Shown here: positions 43,814-54,238 of the stretch, piece by piece | Layout: each line of letters begins with the position of its first letter | Position numbering within the stretch: the first letter of the stretch is position 1 | NCBI GenBank assembly: GCA_023078555.1 | Contig: CM041196.1 | Location: forward strand, 10,496,985-10,560,984 | Length of the DNA stretch: 64,000 nt | Reading direction: 5' to 3' | Source of the DNA: Ulva prolifera | Taxonomy: Eukaryota; Chlorophyta; Ulvophyceae; Ulvales; Ulvaceae | Notes under the pieces: generated by a model | The model's database searches: none | The model's input: the letters and a program-made list of their open reading frames with translations, nothing else | What the model was told of the DNA's origin: nothing | Translations under genes and position numbers: made by a program

Positions 43814-43873
43814 TCACGTAGGCGTCTGATGAGGCCCTTTGGCAAGGCCGAAACATGTTATGCCGGTCCGTGA
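43814..43873 (+). ncRNA. type I hammerhead ribozyme
   Basis: Core CTGATGA (43826-43832) and GAAA (43850-43853) flank helix II, GGCC/GGCC (43833-43836 with 43846-43849). Helix I pairs GGCGT (43821-43825) with ATGCC (43860-43864), and after an internal loop (TA versus GGTC) TCACG (43814-43818) with CGTGA (43869-43873). Helix III is minimal: A43853-T43858 and C43854-G43857 with a two-base loop. Cleavage is predicted after T43859 (GUU site). ACATGT in helix III is self-complementary, so two copies could form a stable dimer, as described for hammerheads of Penelope-like elements. It lies 400 bases 3' of the RT, as expected for that class. Confidence 0.88.
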
Positions 43874-44493
43874 TGTTCATGTAATACAGCATCAACCAGT
43901 GAACTTTCTACCTCAGTTAGTACATGGTGGCCCATCCACTACAGCACAGTAGGACACTGCCACGGGTGGTGATACATAACATGAATTATCATATATGCAG
44001 CACAGTCCGGTGAACATGCCTTCGATGTTGTGCGGTGCGTCAATGGTGGTGGCTGTCCACACAACTGACCGTTGTGTGAACAACACTTGATCCACTCGGC
44101 TCAAGCTGCATGCAGTATGGCTGTCAGTCAATATATACACCTACACATGTGTTACAAGGACAAAGCAAGCAAGGCAGGTAGCACCGCGAGCAACGACCAG
44201 AGGAACTCACACCACGCAACGAGCCACACGCAACGAGCCACACGCAGCACACACCAACACACCCACGCAACGGCAGCACCCGCGCCAACCACAGCCACAC
44301 ACAACAGCACACATCCCCAGACACACACAAGCCTCCCACCCCATACCCACAACGACACCCACACGCCCACCCCCACCCCGCAAACCAGCCAGGCGTAAGA
44401 GCCCCGACAGCACACGCAGCCAAGGCTGCCAAACAAAGAAACAGCGAGACCCCAACAACAACCCCCCATCCTGGGGAGGCCGACCCCCCCCCA

Positions 44494-44495
<2 letters not shown>
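43874..44495. other. no gene recognised
   Basis: Sequence after the hammerhead grades into an ACA/CCC-rich low-complexity tract (about 44190-44495). Long Gly/Trp or Pro-rich ORFs there reflect composition only. Confidence 0.5.

Positions 44496-44537
<42 letters not shown>
44496..44537. repeat. poly-C run of 42
   Basis: Forty-two uninterrupted C are present on the plus strand (a G run on the other strand), inside the CACTA element. Confidence 0.95.
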
Positions 44538-45217
44538 AGGCACAGCCCACCCCGCCCAGCCCCCGCACACCACCCAGCACACCCGCAAACCCACACCCGC
44601 AACCCCTAAAGCCTGGGCCAGCCCAGCCTCCCCAAACCCCCGCGGTCGCCCCGCAATGGCGGGCCACACGCAGACGCTGGGCCAGACATGTCGCTGCAGC
44701 GGCGAAGCACGGCACGCCAGAGCCGCAACCACTACAGAGCGGACGAGGCCGCGAGCGCACGCAGCTACGACCGCCAATCAGCCTGGGCGGGCGGGCAGCG
44801 CCGCTCAGGATTACACATGTGCATAGATAGCAGCCATGGTCACTGTTGCCATGGGACTGGGGCTGATGTGATTGGGATCAAAAGGTCAAGTACACGAGAT
44901 GATGAATAGAGTTACCGAGTCAAAAATCGACATCAACCTGTGGCGTTTGCCTTATATAATGTATTAAACGAACGTGCTCAGGTACCAGTACCAGGCAGTG
45001 CAACGCTGGCTGTCATAGCAGACACAAAGCAGCGCAGAGCTGCAGGGCTTGAGTTAACGAGGCAACTTGGCAGCAGCTGCAGCGAATGGCATCAAGGGCT
45101 GGCCTATGTCCAGCACTTGCATGGGATGAAATTTTAGGCACAGGTTGTGACGTACATGCAATTGCACATGTGTACAATGCGTGCAGAAAAGAGGCTGATG
45201 TGACAGGGGGGCCGATT

Positions 45218-45251
45218 GGGGGGGGGGGGGGGGGGGGGGGAGGGGGGGGGG
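45218..45251. repeat. poly-G run, interrupted once
   Basis: G23, an A at 45241, then G10, directly followed by the palindromic repeat at 45252. It is the third such run in the window. Confidence 0.93.
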
Positions 45252-45420
45252 CTGTTCGACAAAACGGGGAAGGATCTGAAGAACATATATGTTCCTCAGA
45301 TCATTCCCCCGTGTTGTCGAACAGCGATACAACGAACGGGAACATATATGTTCCTCAGATCATTCCCCCGTTTTGTCGAACAGCGATACAACGATCGGGA
45401 ACATATATGTTCCCTATCAT
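45252..45420. repeat. palindromic 59-bp tandem repeat
   Basis: GAACATATATGTTC, itself a palindrome, recurs at 45281, 45340 and 45399 (59-base period). CTGTTCGACAAAACGGGG at 45252 is mirrored by CCCCCGT(G)TTGTCGAACAG at about 45306-45324, so the first unit is a 75-base imperfect hairpin. The same AT palindrome occurs singly at about 51808. Confidence 0.9.
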
Positions 45421-47640
45421 AGGTCGCAGGGCAATGCGCCATCGTGGCGACGGACACCGCACACCCTGCAAAGATACACGTCAAAGACGCCTGGACCGCA
45501 TGTAGCTACAAGTAAACATGAAACTGCAGTGTCGACAGACTAGGAAGTCGGTAACTCTCGGCGCTTCCTATATCGCATCAGTATGTTGTCTGGCACCCAC
45601 ACAAAAGAAGCGGTGGAGAGTCGGCACCCGACACACTCTCGTCAGGGAGGTCCCACATTGTGGATCATGTAAGATAATATCCACAGCGCATCGCACAGCA
45701 CAGGGGCTGCAGCGAACGGCCACGATCTTGTTAATTCGGCCTATCCGGTCGACCGGCAACAGCACGGGTCTCGATCATGCAACACAAGCTGACAAGAGCC
45801 AGATTGCATACCGTACAATGTCATCCACTGGTTATGGCTGAGCAGGACGGAAGACTCCGTTGTAGTCAATTGATATAAGCTGGAGAAGCCTGCGGCAGTA
45901 TTAGTCGGTCAGCCGTCATCCCGAGCCCAGCCCGGCGTAGGCAACAAAATCACCACCACCAACGCACATGCTCTAACCTCTACTCAAGCTAAATACTTCT
46001 GTGCATGCTGCTAGGGTGGCCCAAGTAGCCCAGCAGGCGCATCTTGTCGTGGTCAGCACAACAGCGCAACGTATGAGCACGCCATACATGTCAAAGCATT
46101 CAGCGCAAAGTACAGTTTAGTACCTCATCCATTTTGTCAGCTCACATACTTGCCTTCATGTGTCAGTTCGCAGCGTTGCGCGAGGTTTTGCTGAGCCGTC
46201 ACGCGACGCGCGCACAACCAACGCAGCGGGCTAACTCAAGGCCAAGCTTCGTCGACATTGTGAGTACGAAATTCAGCGACAGTCGAACGTATGAGGGTCA
46301 AAGAAAGCGCTCTGCTCATCCCACTGCACTCGTGAAGATCATGCTGTGACAAAGTGCACACGCCAATGAATAAAGACTAAACCTAATAATGCATACAGTC
46401 ATGTACTTAACGTAGTGGTCACCATCATATGGACACGCGAATAGCGATTGCGCAGACTGACACAGCTTTTGTCAAAGGAAGCGCACTGTAGCACCTGCAG
46501 CCACAATATTCACGCGGCAGCCGACCGCTGCCGCAGGCTCCTGCATCACTCCCCTGCATGCATCACTGAGGCACGCAGATCTCCACCCGCCACCGCGAGG
46601 TGTGCACCTTGGTCCCGCTGCTACATGCAACATATTCAAAGATCGAGCCTGCCGCTTTCGCGTTCCTCACCCGGGTCCGCTTAAGGATCCGGCTCAATTG
46701 CTGACATGGCAGAAACTTTGTGAGCAGCCTCAAGGCGGCTGTTCCTCGAGACCACGCTGCGAAACCATTTCAGGACTATCTGCGGCGCGGTGGCGTGGCA
46801 GGTGCATGCCGCCACCCCGCTGATGGCACGCCATGCAGGCAAGGCAGAGTACTCTACTAGTCGATGCATCGACTATGGGGGCGCCCGCAGAGACGGCCTG
46901 CCTATACAGCTACATGCGGCGCATCGAGCCTTGGCATAAGTGCCGGCCGGGGCGAGCATGGGCATGTCCCCCGGCACCCGGCAGCAGCTCTGTGGTTATG
47001 GCGTGGGCATGCTGTATGTCTGTCGGGAGGCACATGCATGGTGCATGTCACAGGGGCCCAGCCCTAGGCAGCTGCGCCAGAGGCGACGCAGGCGACTGGG
47101 TCTCTTGTTTGAACGTCACGGGTGCTGTAGCGTGCATGTGCTGATAGGGAGGTATGCATTTGCACTTACACCAGTGCACGGCGGTGTAAGTTATGGAATT
47201 TGTTGTTCTTGTGCACTTGCGTCACTGCGAGCACTCTGGCTTCTGCTGAACATTTGTTCCAGGAACTTCATGCTCTGCGTGGTGGCGTTATTGAACTAAT
47301 GGATGTCCAGCAGAGATAGCGTGATATGGTCTGTGTGCGGCATCTTCAGTTGGTGGACTGATATCTCGCGGATGATCGCTGTTCATGCAGTGCTACATAC
47401 ACCTGCGTCCATGCGGGCTTCCGAATACTCAATTCTGTGTCCCTAGGCCTGAAGAAGGGGAAGGGGGGGATGTACATGGCTTTGGGGCAGTGGCCGTGCA
47501 GGCTGCAAATTTTGGCTGCGCCTTGAGTCGCTGCACTGTTCTTGAGCTGCCTGCAGCGTTTGTGGTGCTATCTGCCCCATCGTCACGGTCCTTGTAACAC
47601 ACACCAGAGTGATTGCCGCAACTGCTGATCCACATTAGTG
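45421..47640. other. no gene recognised
   Basis: This is CACTA-internal sequence with only short frames lacking motifs. Confidence 0.5.
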
Positions 47641-47643
47641 CAC

Positions 47644-50125
47644 CTGGTGGGGAGGGGGGAGTGGGTATAAGGTGTGCTGGTGCTGTGTGCGGAGAAGGCT
47701 GTGTGGAAACATGCAGTGTTGCTGCTCTGCCTCGGCGCAGCAGGTGGGGAGGGGGGAGTGGGCGTGGGGTGTGCTGGTGCTGTGTGCGGAGAAGGCTGCA
47801 TGGAAACATGCATTGTTGCTGCTCTGCCTCGGCGCAGCAGGTGGGGAGGGAGGAGTGGGCATAAGGTGTGCTGGTGCTGTGTGCGGAGAAGGCTGTGTGG
47901 AAACATGCAGTGTTGCTGCTCTGCCTCAGCGCAGCAGGTGGGGAGGGGGGAGTGGGCGTGGGGTGTGCTGGTGCTGTGTGCGGAGAAGGCTGCATGGAAA
48001 CATGCATTGTTGCTGCTCTGCCTCGGCGCAGCAGGTGGGGAGGGAGGAGTGGGCATAAGGTGTGCTGGTGCTGTGTGCGGAGAAGGCTGTGTGGAAACAT
48101 GCAGTGTTGCTGCTCTGCCTCGGCGCAGCAGGTGGGGAGGGGGGAGTGGGCATAAGGTGTGCTGGTGCTGTGTGCGGAGAAGGCTGTGTGGAAACATGCA
48201 GTGTTGCTGCTCTGCCTCAGCGCAGCAGGTGGGGAGGGAGGAGTGGGCGTGGGGTGTGCTGGTGCTGTGTGCGGAGAAGGCTGTGTGGAAACATGCAGTG
48301 TTGCTGCTCTTCCTCAGCGCAGCAGGTGGGGAGGGGGGAGTGGGCGTGGGGTGTGCTGGTGCTGTGTGCGGAGAAGGCTGTGTGGAAACATGCAGTGTTG
48401 CTGCTCTGCCTCAGCGCAGCAGGTGGGGAGGGAGGAGTGGGCGTGGGGTGTGCTGGTGCTGTGTTCGAGAAGGCTGTGTGGAAACATGCAGTGTTGCTGC
48501 TCTTCCTCAGCGCAGCAGGTGGGGAGGGGGGAGTGGGCGTGGGGTGTGCTGGTGCTGTGTGCGGAGAAGGCTGTGTGGAAACATGCAGTGTTGCTGCTCT
48601 GCCTCAGCGCAGCAGGTGGGGAGGGGGGAGTGGGCGTGGGGTGTGCTGGTGCTGTGTGCGGAGAAGGCTGTGTGGAAACATGCAGTGTTGCTGCTCTGCC
48701 TCAGCGCAGCAGGTGGGGAGGGAGGAGTGGGCGTGGGGTGTGCTGGTGCTGTGTGCGGAGAAGGCTGTGTGGAAACATGCAGTGTTGCTGCTCAACCTCA
48801 GCGCAGCAGGTGGGGAGGGGGGAGTGGGCGTGGGGTGTGCTGGTGCTGTGTGCGGAGAAGGCTGTGTGGAAACATGCAGTGTTGCTGCTCTGCCTCAGCG
48901 CAGCAGGTGGGGAGGGGGGAGTGGGCGTGGGGTGTGCTGGTGCTGTGTGCGGAGAAGGCTGTGTGGAAACATGCAGTGTTGCTGCTCTGCCTCGGCGCAG
49001 CAGGTGGGGAGGGGGGAGTGGGCATAAGGTGTGCTGGTGCTGTGTGCGGAGAAGGCTGTGTGGAAACATGCAGTGTTGCTGCTCTGCCTCAGCGCAGCAG
49101 GTGGGGAGGGAGGAGTGGGCGTGGGGTGTGCTGGTGCTGTGTGCGGAGAAGGCTGTGTGGAAACATGCAGTGTTGCTGCTCTTCCTCAGCGCAGCAGGTG
49201 GGGAGGGGGGAGTGGGCGTGGGGTGTGCTGGTGCTGTGTGCGGAGAAGGCTGTGTGGAAACATGCAGTGTTGCTGCTCTGCCTCAGCGCAGCAGGTGGGG
49301 AGGGGGGAGTGGGCGTGGGGTGTGCTGGTGCTGTGTGCGGAGAAGGCTGTGTGGAAACATGCAGTGTTGCTGCTCTGCCTCAGCGCAGCAGGTGGGGAGG
49401 GGGGAGTGGGCGTGGGGTGTGCTGGTGCTGTGTGCGGAGAAGGCTGCATGGAAACATGCATTGTTGCTGCTCTGCCTCGGCGCAGCAGGTGAGGAGGGAG
49501 GAGTGGGCATAAGGTGTGCTGGTGCTGTGTGCGGAGAAGGCTGTGTGGAAACATGCAGTGTTGCTGCTCTGCCTCAGCGCAGCAGGTGGGGAGGGAGGAG
49601 TGGGCGTGGGGTGTGCTGGTGCTGTGTGCGGAGAAGGCTGTGTGGAAACATGCAGTGTTGCTGCTCTGCCTCAGCGCAGCAGGTGGGGAGGGAGGAGTGG
49701 GCGTGGGGTGTGCTGGTGCTGTGTGCGGAGAAGGCTGCATGGAAACATGCATTGTTGCTGCTCTGCCTCGGCGCAGCAGGTGGGGAGGGAGGAGTGGGCA
49801 TAAGGTGTGCTGGTGCTGTGTGCGGAGAAGGCTGTGTGGAAACATGCAGTGTTGCTGCTCTGCCTCAGCGCAGCAGGTGGGGAGGGGGGAGTGGGCGTGG
49901 GGTGTGCTGGTGCTGTGTGCGGAGAAGGCTGTGTGGAAACATGCAGTGTTGCTGCTCTGCCTTGGCGCAGCAGGTGGAGAGGGGGGAGTGGGCGTGGGGT
50001 GTGCTGGTGCTGTGTGCGGAGAAGGCTGTGTGGAAACATGCAGTGTTGCTGCTCTGCCTCAGCGCAGCAGGTGGGGGGGGGGGGAGTGGGCGTGGGGTGC
50101 GCTGGTGCTGTGTGCAGAGCAGGCT
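47644..50125. repeat. 97-bp tandem array, about 25 units
   Basis: GTGCTGGTGCTGTGTGCGGA recurs every 97 bases. Two sequence types alternate irregularly at two positions: GGCGTGG or GGCATAA, and GTGTGG...CAGTG or GCATGG...CATTG. Because the unit lacks stops in all forward frames and 97 is not a multiple of three, frames of 612 and 684 codons run through it. They encode only the repeat. Confidence 0.96.
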
Positions 50126-52140
50126 GTGTGCGAGCATTGGCGTTGCTCCTCCACATCAGTCCTGTTGTCATCGTTCGGGGGGCTGCTGTGGGGTGCGGTG
50201 CTGCTGTGTGTAAGCAGGCATTGTTTCAAGCATGCCTGAAAGGCGTCGTTGCATTGTTTCACCGGCGAGGCTGTCAGTGACGAGTAATGACTTTGCAGGC
50301 CAGCAGAAGATCAGGCAGGCCATCTGCAGTGCACTGCAAGTGCTGTTCATGGCGGAATTTACCTTGGTAGCTACTGAAACGCTGGTTCCGCTGTGCATGG
50401 CCAGGGTAAGTTGAACACAGGCTCGCCGACACTGGGCGTACACGAAGCAGGTATCTGATATTGAAGTGTTTTCCGATGTTTCAGGGCGATTTCCTCAGCG
50501 TGCTGTTGCCAGCTTGGGCAGGTCCCAGCACAACTTTGCTGAGGTCTTAGGCACAGGCACGTCAAAGCCTGCCGTGACACAGCCGAGATGCACCCCCATT
50601 GACCCTTGAGATACCTATAATAACTAACAGTGGGCCCGTTGACGACTATGCTACGCACTAGTCGACAGCGTCCTGTATTAGTGCAAATCTGAAGCAAACC
50701 CGATCTTAAACAAGTGAGCCTGACGTGGGCCACGTCTTCTCGCGGATGTGTCATACAAATCAAGATTGTCTCCGTAAACTTCTCTACTGACGTGCAGAGC
50801 TAGCATGATCAACCATGTACTGCAAGCGAGCAGCTTGCGGGCTGATCAGCATCCGTCAGAATACGGACCAGGCTGTGATCGCACGCGCGCCCACAGCAAG
50901 AGCAAATGCAGCCACTTAAACACGAAGAAATATTTCGTCCCGCTACGTGTGTTCGACGTCGCTAGGCTGAATACGCCGTGGAATCGTCGATCTGCCGTTA
51001 GCACTACTAGACACACTGCTCGCGGACTGCAGTCGGCGCCTTCTGAGCGTCCTATTGTAATACCTTTTCCGCCTGCGTCCACAGGGAAAGTCTTTGATCA
51101 ACGATCGTAATCGGCATGTGATTCTCACACTGCCTTTACACGGGAAGGGCGTAGCATGTGCAGCTGACACCGTTTTGGCATGCAGTCAGATGTTCCGCGC
51201 TGACTTCTATGCAGTCGTATGCAGGCATATGGATTTTTGTGTTTATGTAATCAGCAACGTTTGACATCCATGTCTGAAATCATGCGGTGGTGGGGCTGCC
51301 TGTGCGCTGCTACTGACGACGGCGCGCGCCACGCTGCAGATGAACCTGGAAACGGCTGGGCCATGCCTCTGCGCCATGTAGCAGATACATAAACTATCTC
51401 GGTATGCTTGTCTTGCGATCCTGCGACTTATGTGTGTTGAATCCATTCGACGGCCGCCAGGTAGTGCAGCAACGAATTGCCCCCGCACGTAGCACCCAGC
51501 TCGAACGCGCATACAACCAGGCCACGTAGACCCGTTTGTGTGATATGGGAGAATGTCCGGGGGATGGATTAGTTAGGGAGATAGGCTGATCATGCAGCAA
51601 CTGATGTTGACCTTCATGTTTTATTCTGGCTGCATTTCTTAGACAATGCACTGCTTCTGAAGAAAGGACATGGCATTGCATCCAGCTGTGTTGTGGAGGC
51701 AGCCAGCAGTGGCTGCGTGGCAGGTGCCTGCGGGGCAGTGCTACTGCTTGCATTTGATGAAGGACAACCGCGGCCCTGTATGACACATGCATGGATGGGA
51801 GATAGAGAACATATATGTTCCCCACTTCCCGGCCATGCATGGGCCCATCTTCTGCCGTGGGCAAACACGGCCAGGTCGCCTTCCTCACGATCTATCATCA
51901 TTGCCTCGCCTGACACATGGGATCCTGTGCATGTCATAGGACACTGTACATCTATGGGAAGGCGCTTGCAGCATCTGTCGTGATGCCTGCATGCGCAGTC
52001 CCCCTTTTTTTTTGCTTGTACTGTACTTTGTTTGTGATTTATATACATGTTGTGTACTGCTGCTGAACAGATGTGTTGCTAATCCCCAATGGTAGGTTGG
52101 TCTATCGGTGTTGCTATGGTATCCTGGTGCTGTATAGCTA
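50126..52140. other. no gene recognised
   Basis: This is CACTA-internal sequence after the 97-bp array. Frames are short and overlapping. A lone GAACATATATGTTCCCC-type palindrome lies near 51807. Confidence 0.5.
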
Positions 52141-52385
52141 TTATCTATGTGCCCCAATTGTGATCACTCCTCCTTAGGGGGTCCTCAATTGGGCTGGGAG
52201 CCGGTTAAGATGGTGTCCGTCAGCACTCCCTAAAACACCTTCTGTGCAAGGTTGATTCAAAGATATATCCCGACTTACCACTCCTTATGAAAATGAGCGC
52301 TCGAGGGGAAGTCAGATCCAATACGGAGGTCCCTAGGTAGGGGACTTGATAGGGGTTGAGTAAGGAGCGTTCAATCCTACTAGTG
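52141..52385. repeat. CACTA right subterminal region and terminal inverted repeat
   Basis: CTCCTTAGGGGGTCC, ACTCCTTATG, GGTCCCTAGG and finally TAAGGAGCG...CTACTAGTG echo motifs of the left subterminal region. The last 25 bases are the right inverted repeat. Confidence 0.85.
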
Positions 52386-52388
52386 ATT
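52386..52388. repeat. 3-bp target duplication of CACTA, right copy
   Basis: ATT pairs with 41457-41459, between the CACTA end TAGTG and the resumed LTR GTTACCCGAG. Confidence 0.95.
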
Positions 52389-52468
52389 GTTACCCGAGTC
52401 CTTCTCTCCTGTCGTTTCTGTACGCTCGCTAGGGTGCCCAGCTCCCTGCGCTACCCGATCAGTCAACA
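52389..52468 (+). repeat. gypsy 3' LTR, right part
   Basis: Its 80 bases are identical to 32311-32390, ending CAACA. It is followed by the second CCAGC and the satellite. Confidence 0.97.
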
Positions 52469-53970
52469 CCAGCCACCATCCCAATGTGTTGAATGATATA
52501 CCTGGTGCTACTTCGCTGTACGCTGGGTGGGGAATCAGTGGCGGGGTCGGGTGTGATCTCCAGTCTCACACACAGAGTCTGGAACTCAGTCGCATTGTGT
52601 CCTACACGACCAGGCATCATGTGCATGGCCAGGCCTGGGGCCAGCCACCTTCCCAATGTGTTGAATGATATACCTGGTGCTACTTCGCTGTACGCTGGGT
52701 GGGGAATCAGTGGCGGGGTCGGGTGTGATCTCCAGTCTCACACACAGAGTCTGGAACTCAGTCGCATTGTGTCCTACACGACCAGGCATCATGTGCATGG
52801 CCAGGCCTGGGGCCAGCCACCATCCCAATGTGTTGAATGATATACCTGGTGCTACTTCGCTGTACGCTGGGTGGGGAATCAGTGGCGGGTCGGGTGTGAT
52901 CTCCAGTCTCACACACAGAGTCTGGAACTCAGTCGCATTGTGTCCTACACGACCAGGCATCATGTGCATGGCCAGGCCTGGGGCCAGCCACCATCCCAAT
53001 GTGTTGAATGATATACCTGGTGCTGCTTCGCTGTACGCTGGGTGGGGAATCAGTGGGGGGGTCGGGTGTGATCTCCAGTCTCACACACAGAGTCTGGAAC
53101 TCAGTCGCATTGTGTCCTACACGACCAGGCATCATGTGCATGGCCAGGCCTGGGGCCAGCCACCATCCCAATGTGTTCAATGATATACCTGGTGCTACTT
53201 CGCTGTACGCTGGGTGGGGAATCAGTGGCGGGGTCGGGTGTGATCTCCAGTCTCACACACAGAGTCTGGAACTCAGTCGCATTGTGTCCTGCACGACCAG
53301 GCATCATGTGCATGGCCAGGCCTGGGGCCAGCCACCATCCCAATGTGTTGAATGATATACCTGGTGCTGCTTCGCTGTACGCTGGGTGGGGAATCAGTGG
53401 GGGGGTCGGGTGTGATCTCCAGTCTCACACACAGAGTCTGGAACTCAGTCGCATTGTGTCCTACACGACCAGGCATCATGTGCATGGCCAGGCCTGGGGC
53501 CAGCCACCATCCCAATGTGTTGAATGATATACCTGGTGCTACTTCGCTGTATGCTGGGTGGGGAATCAGTGGCGGGGTCGGGTGTGATCTCCAGTCTCAC
53601 ACACAGAGTCTGGAACTGAGTCGCATTGTGTCCTACACGACCAGGCATCATGTGCATGGCCAGGCCTGGGGCCAGCCACCATCCCAATGTGTTGAATGAT
53701 ATACCTGGTGCTGCTTCGCTGTACGCCGGGTGGGGAATCAGTGGGGGGGTCGGGTGTGATCTCCAGTCTCACACACAGAGTCTGGAACTCAGTCGCATTG
53801 TGTCCTACACGACCAGGCATCATGTGCATGGCCAGGCCTGGGGCCAGCCACCATCCCAATGTGTTGACTGATATACCTGGTGCTGCTTCGCTGTACGCTG
53901 GGTGGCGAATCAGTGGGGGGGTCGGGTGTGATCTCCAGTCTCACACACAGAGTCTGGAACTCAGTCACAA
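52469..53970. repeat. 172-bp satellite, about 8.7 units
   Basis: CCAGCCACCATCCCAATGTG recurs about every 172 bases (52469, 52641, 52812, 52984, 53156 and on). Units carry either GTGCTACTTC with GGCGGGG or GTGCTGCTTC with GGGGGGG, and from the third unit these alternate, giving a 344-base higher-order period. The array ends inside a unit near 53970. The first part of the array is at 31498-31600, left of the gypsy. Confidence 0.95.
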
Positions 53971-54238
53971 TGTTGTTGTGAGTGCTGTCATCAACAAGGA
54001 CTTAAATGTCGGCTAACATGTTGTACGAGCAAGTTGCCAATGGCCGGTGCCTATACACACTGAGACACTCGTTCGCCAAGTGGATGTGAGGCCCGGTCTA
54101 GGGTTGCCGAGTATACCAGCAGTGCGTCTTACAATTTGATGGAAAACTTTGAATCACATCTTGGTCCATGCCACAGCTACAGTATGCATGGACCTCCAGC
54201 ACTCCGTTACCAATTCGGCAGCTCAGCGATGTCACGGT
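53971..54238. other. no gene recognised
   Basis: Sequence between the satellite end and the last exon candidate of the minus-strand gene. No motif is visible. Confidence 0.5.

Larger units (their letters stand above)
41460..52385. mobile_element. CACTA (En/Spm-type) DNA transposon, 10,926 bp, non-autonomous
   Basis: The left end CACTAGCAGGACTGAACACT and the reverse complement of the right end CACTAGTAGGATTGAACGCT match at 17 of the first 20 bases and continue with CCTTA. The 3-bp ATT duplication and exact restoration of the LTR on removal prove the borders. Subterminal regions carry repeated CTCCTTA, CCTTAG and GGTCC motifs. I find no transposase frame inside. Its content is a truncated Penelope-type RT, a hammerhead, minisatellites and poly-G/C runs, so it must have been moved by a transposase made elsewhere. 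The minus-strand Tnp2-type gene at 21.7-28.2 kb shows that a related enzyme type exists in this genome. Confidence 0.95.
31601..52468 (+). mobile_element. Ty3/gypsy chromovirus-like LTR retrotransposon, split by a CACTA element
   Basis: Two LTRs (31601-32390 and 40746-41459 plus 52389-52468) bracket an extra N-terminal ORF, gag, protease, RT, RNase H, integrase and a chromodomain, in the gypsy order (RT before integrase). Without the nested CACTA it is about 9.94 kb. The LTRs differ by about four substitutions and one 4-base indel in 790 bases, so insertion is recent. Even so, pol has three or four frame changes, at about 35670, 36370, 39027 and 39211-39361. Target duplication is CCAGC. It sits inside a 172-bp satellite. 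Confidence 0.97.

Noticed and set aside
44124-44777. Gly/Trp/Val-rich minus-strand ORFs of 200-217 codons
   Set aside because: They are produced by a CCC/ACA-rich tract and the poly-C run; all minus frames are open there.
47674-50213. ORFs of 612, 684, 321 and 241 codons on the plus strand and Pro/His-rich ORFs on the minus strand
   Set aside because: They run through the 97-bp array in every frame. The unit simply lacks stops, and the protein is the same repeat in three registers.
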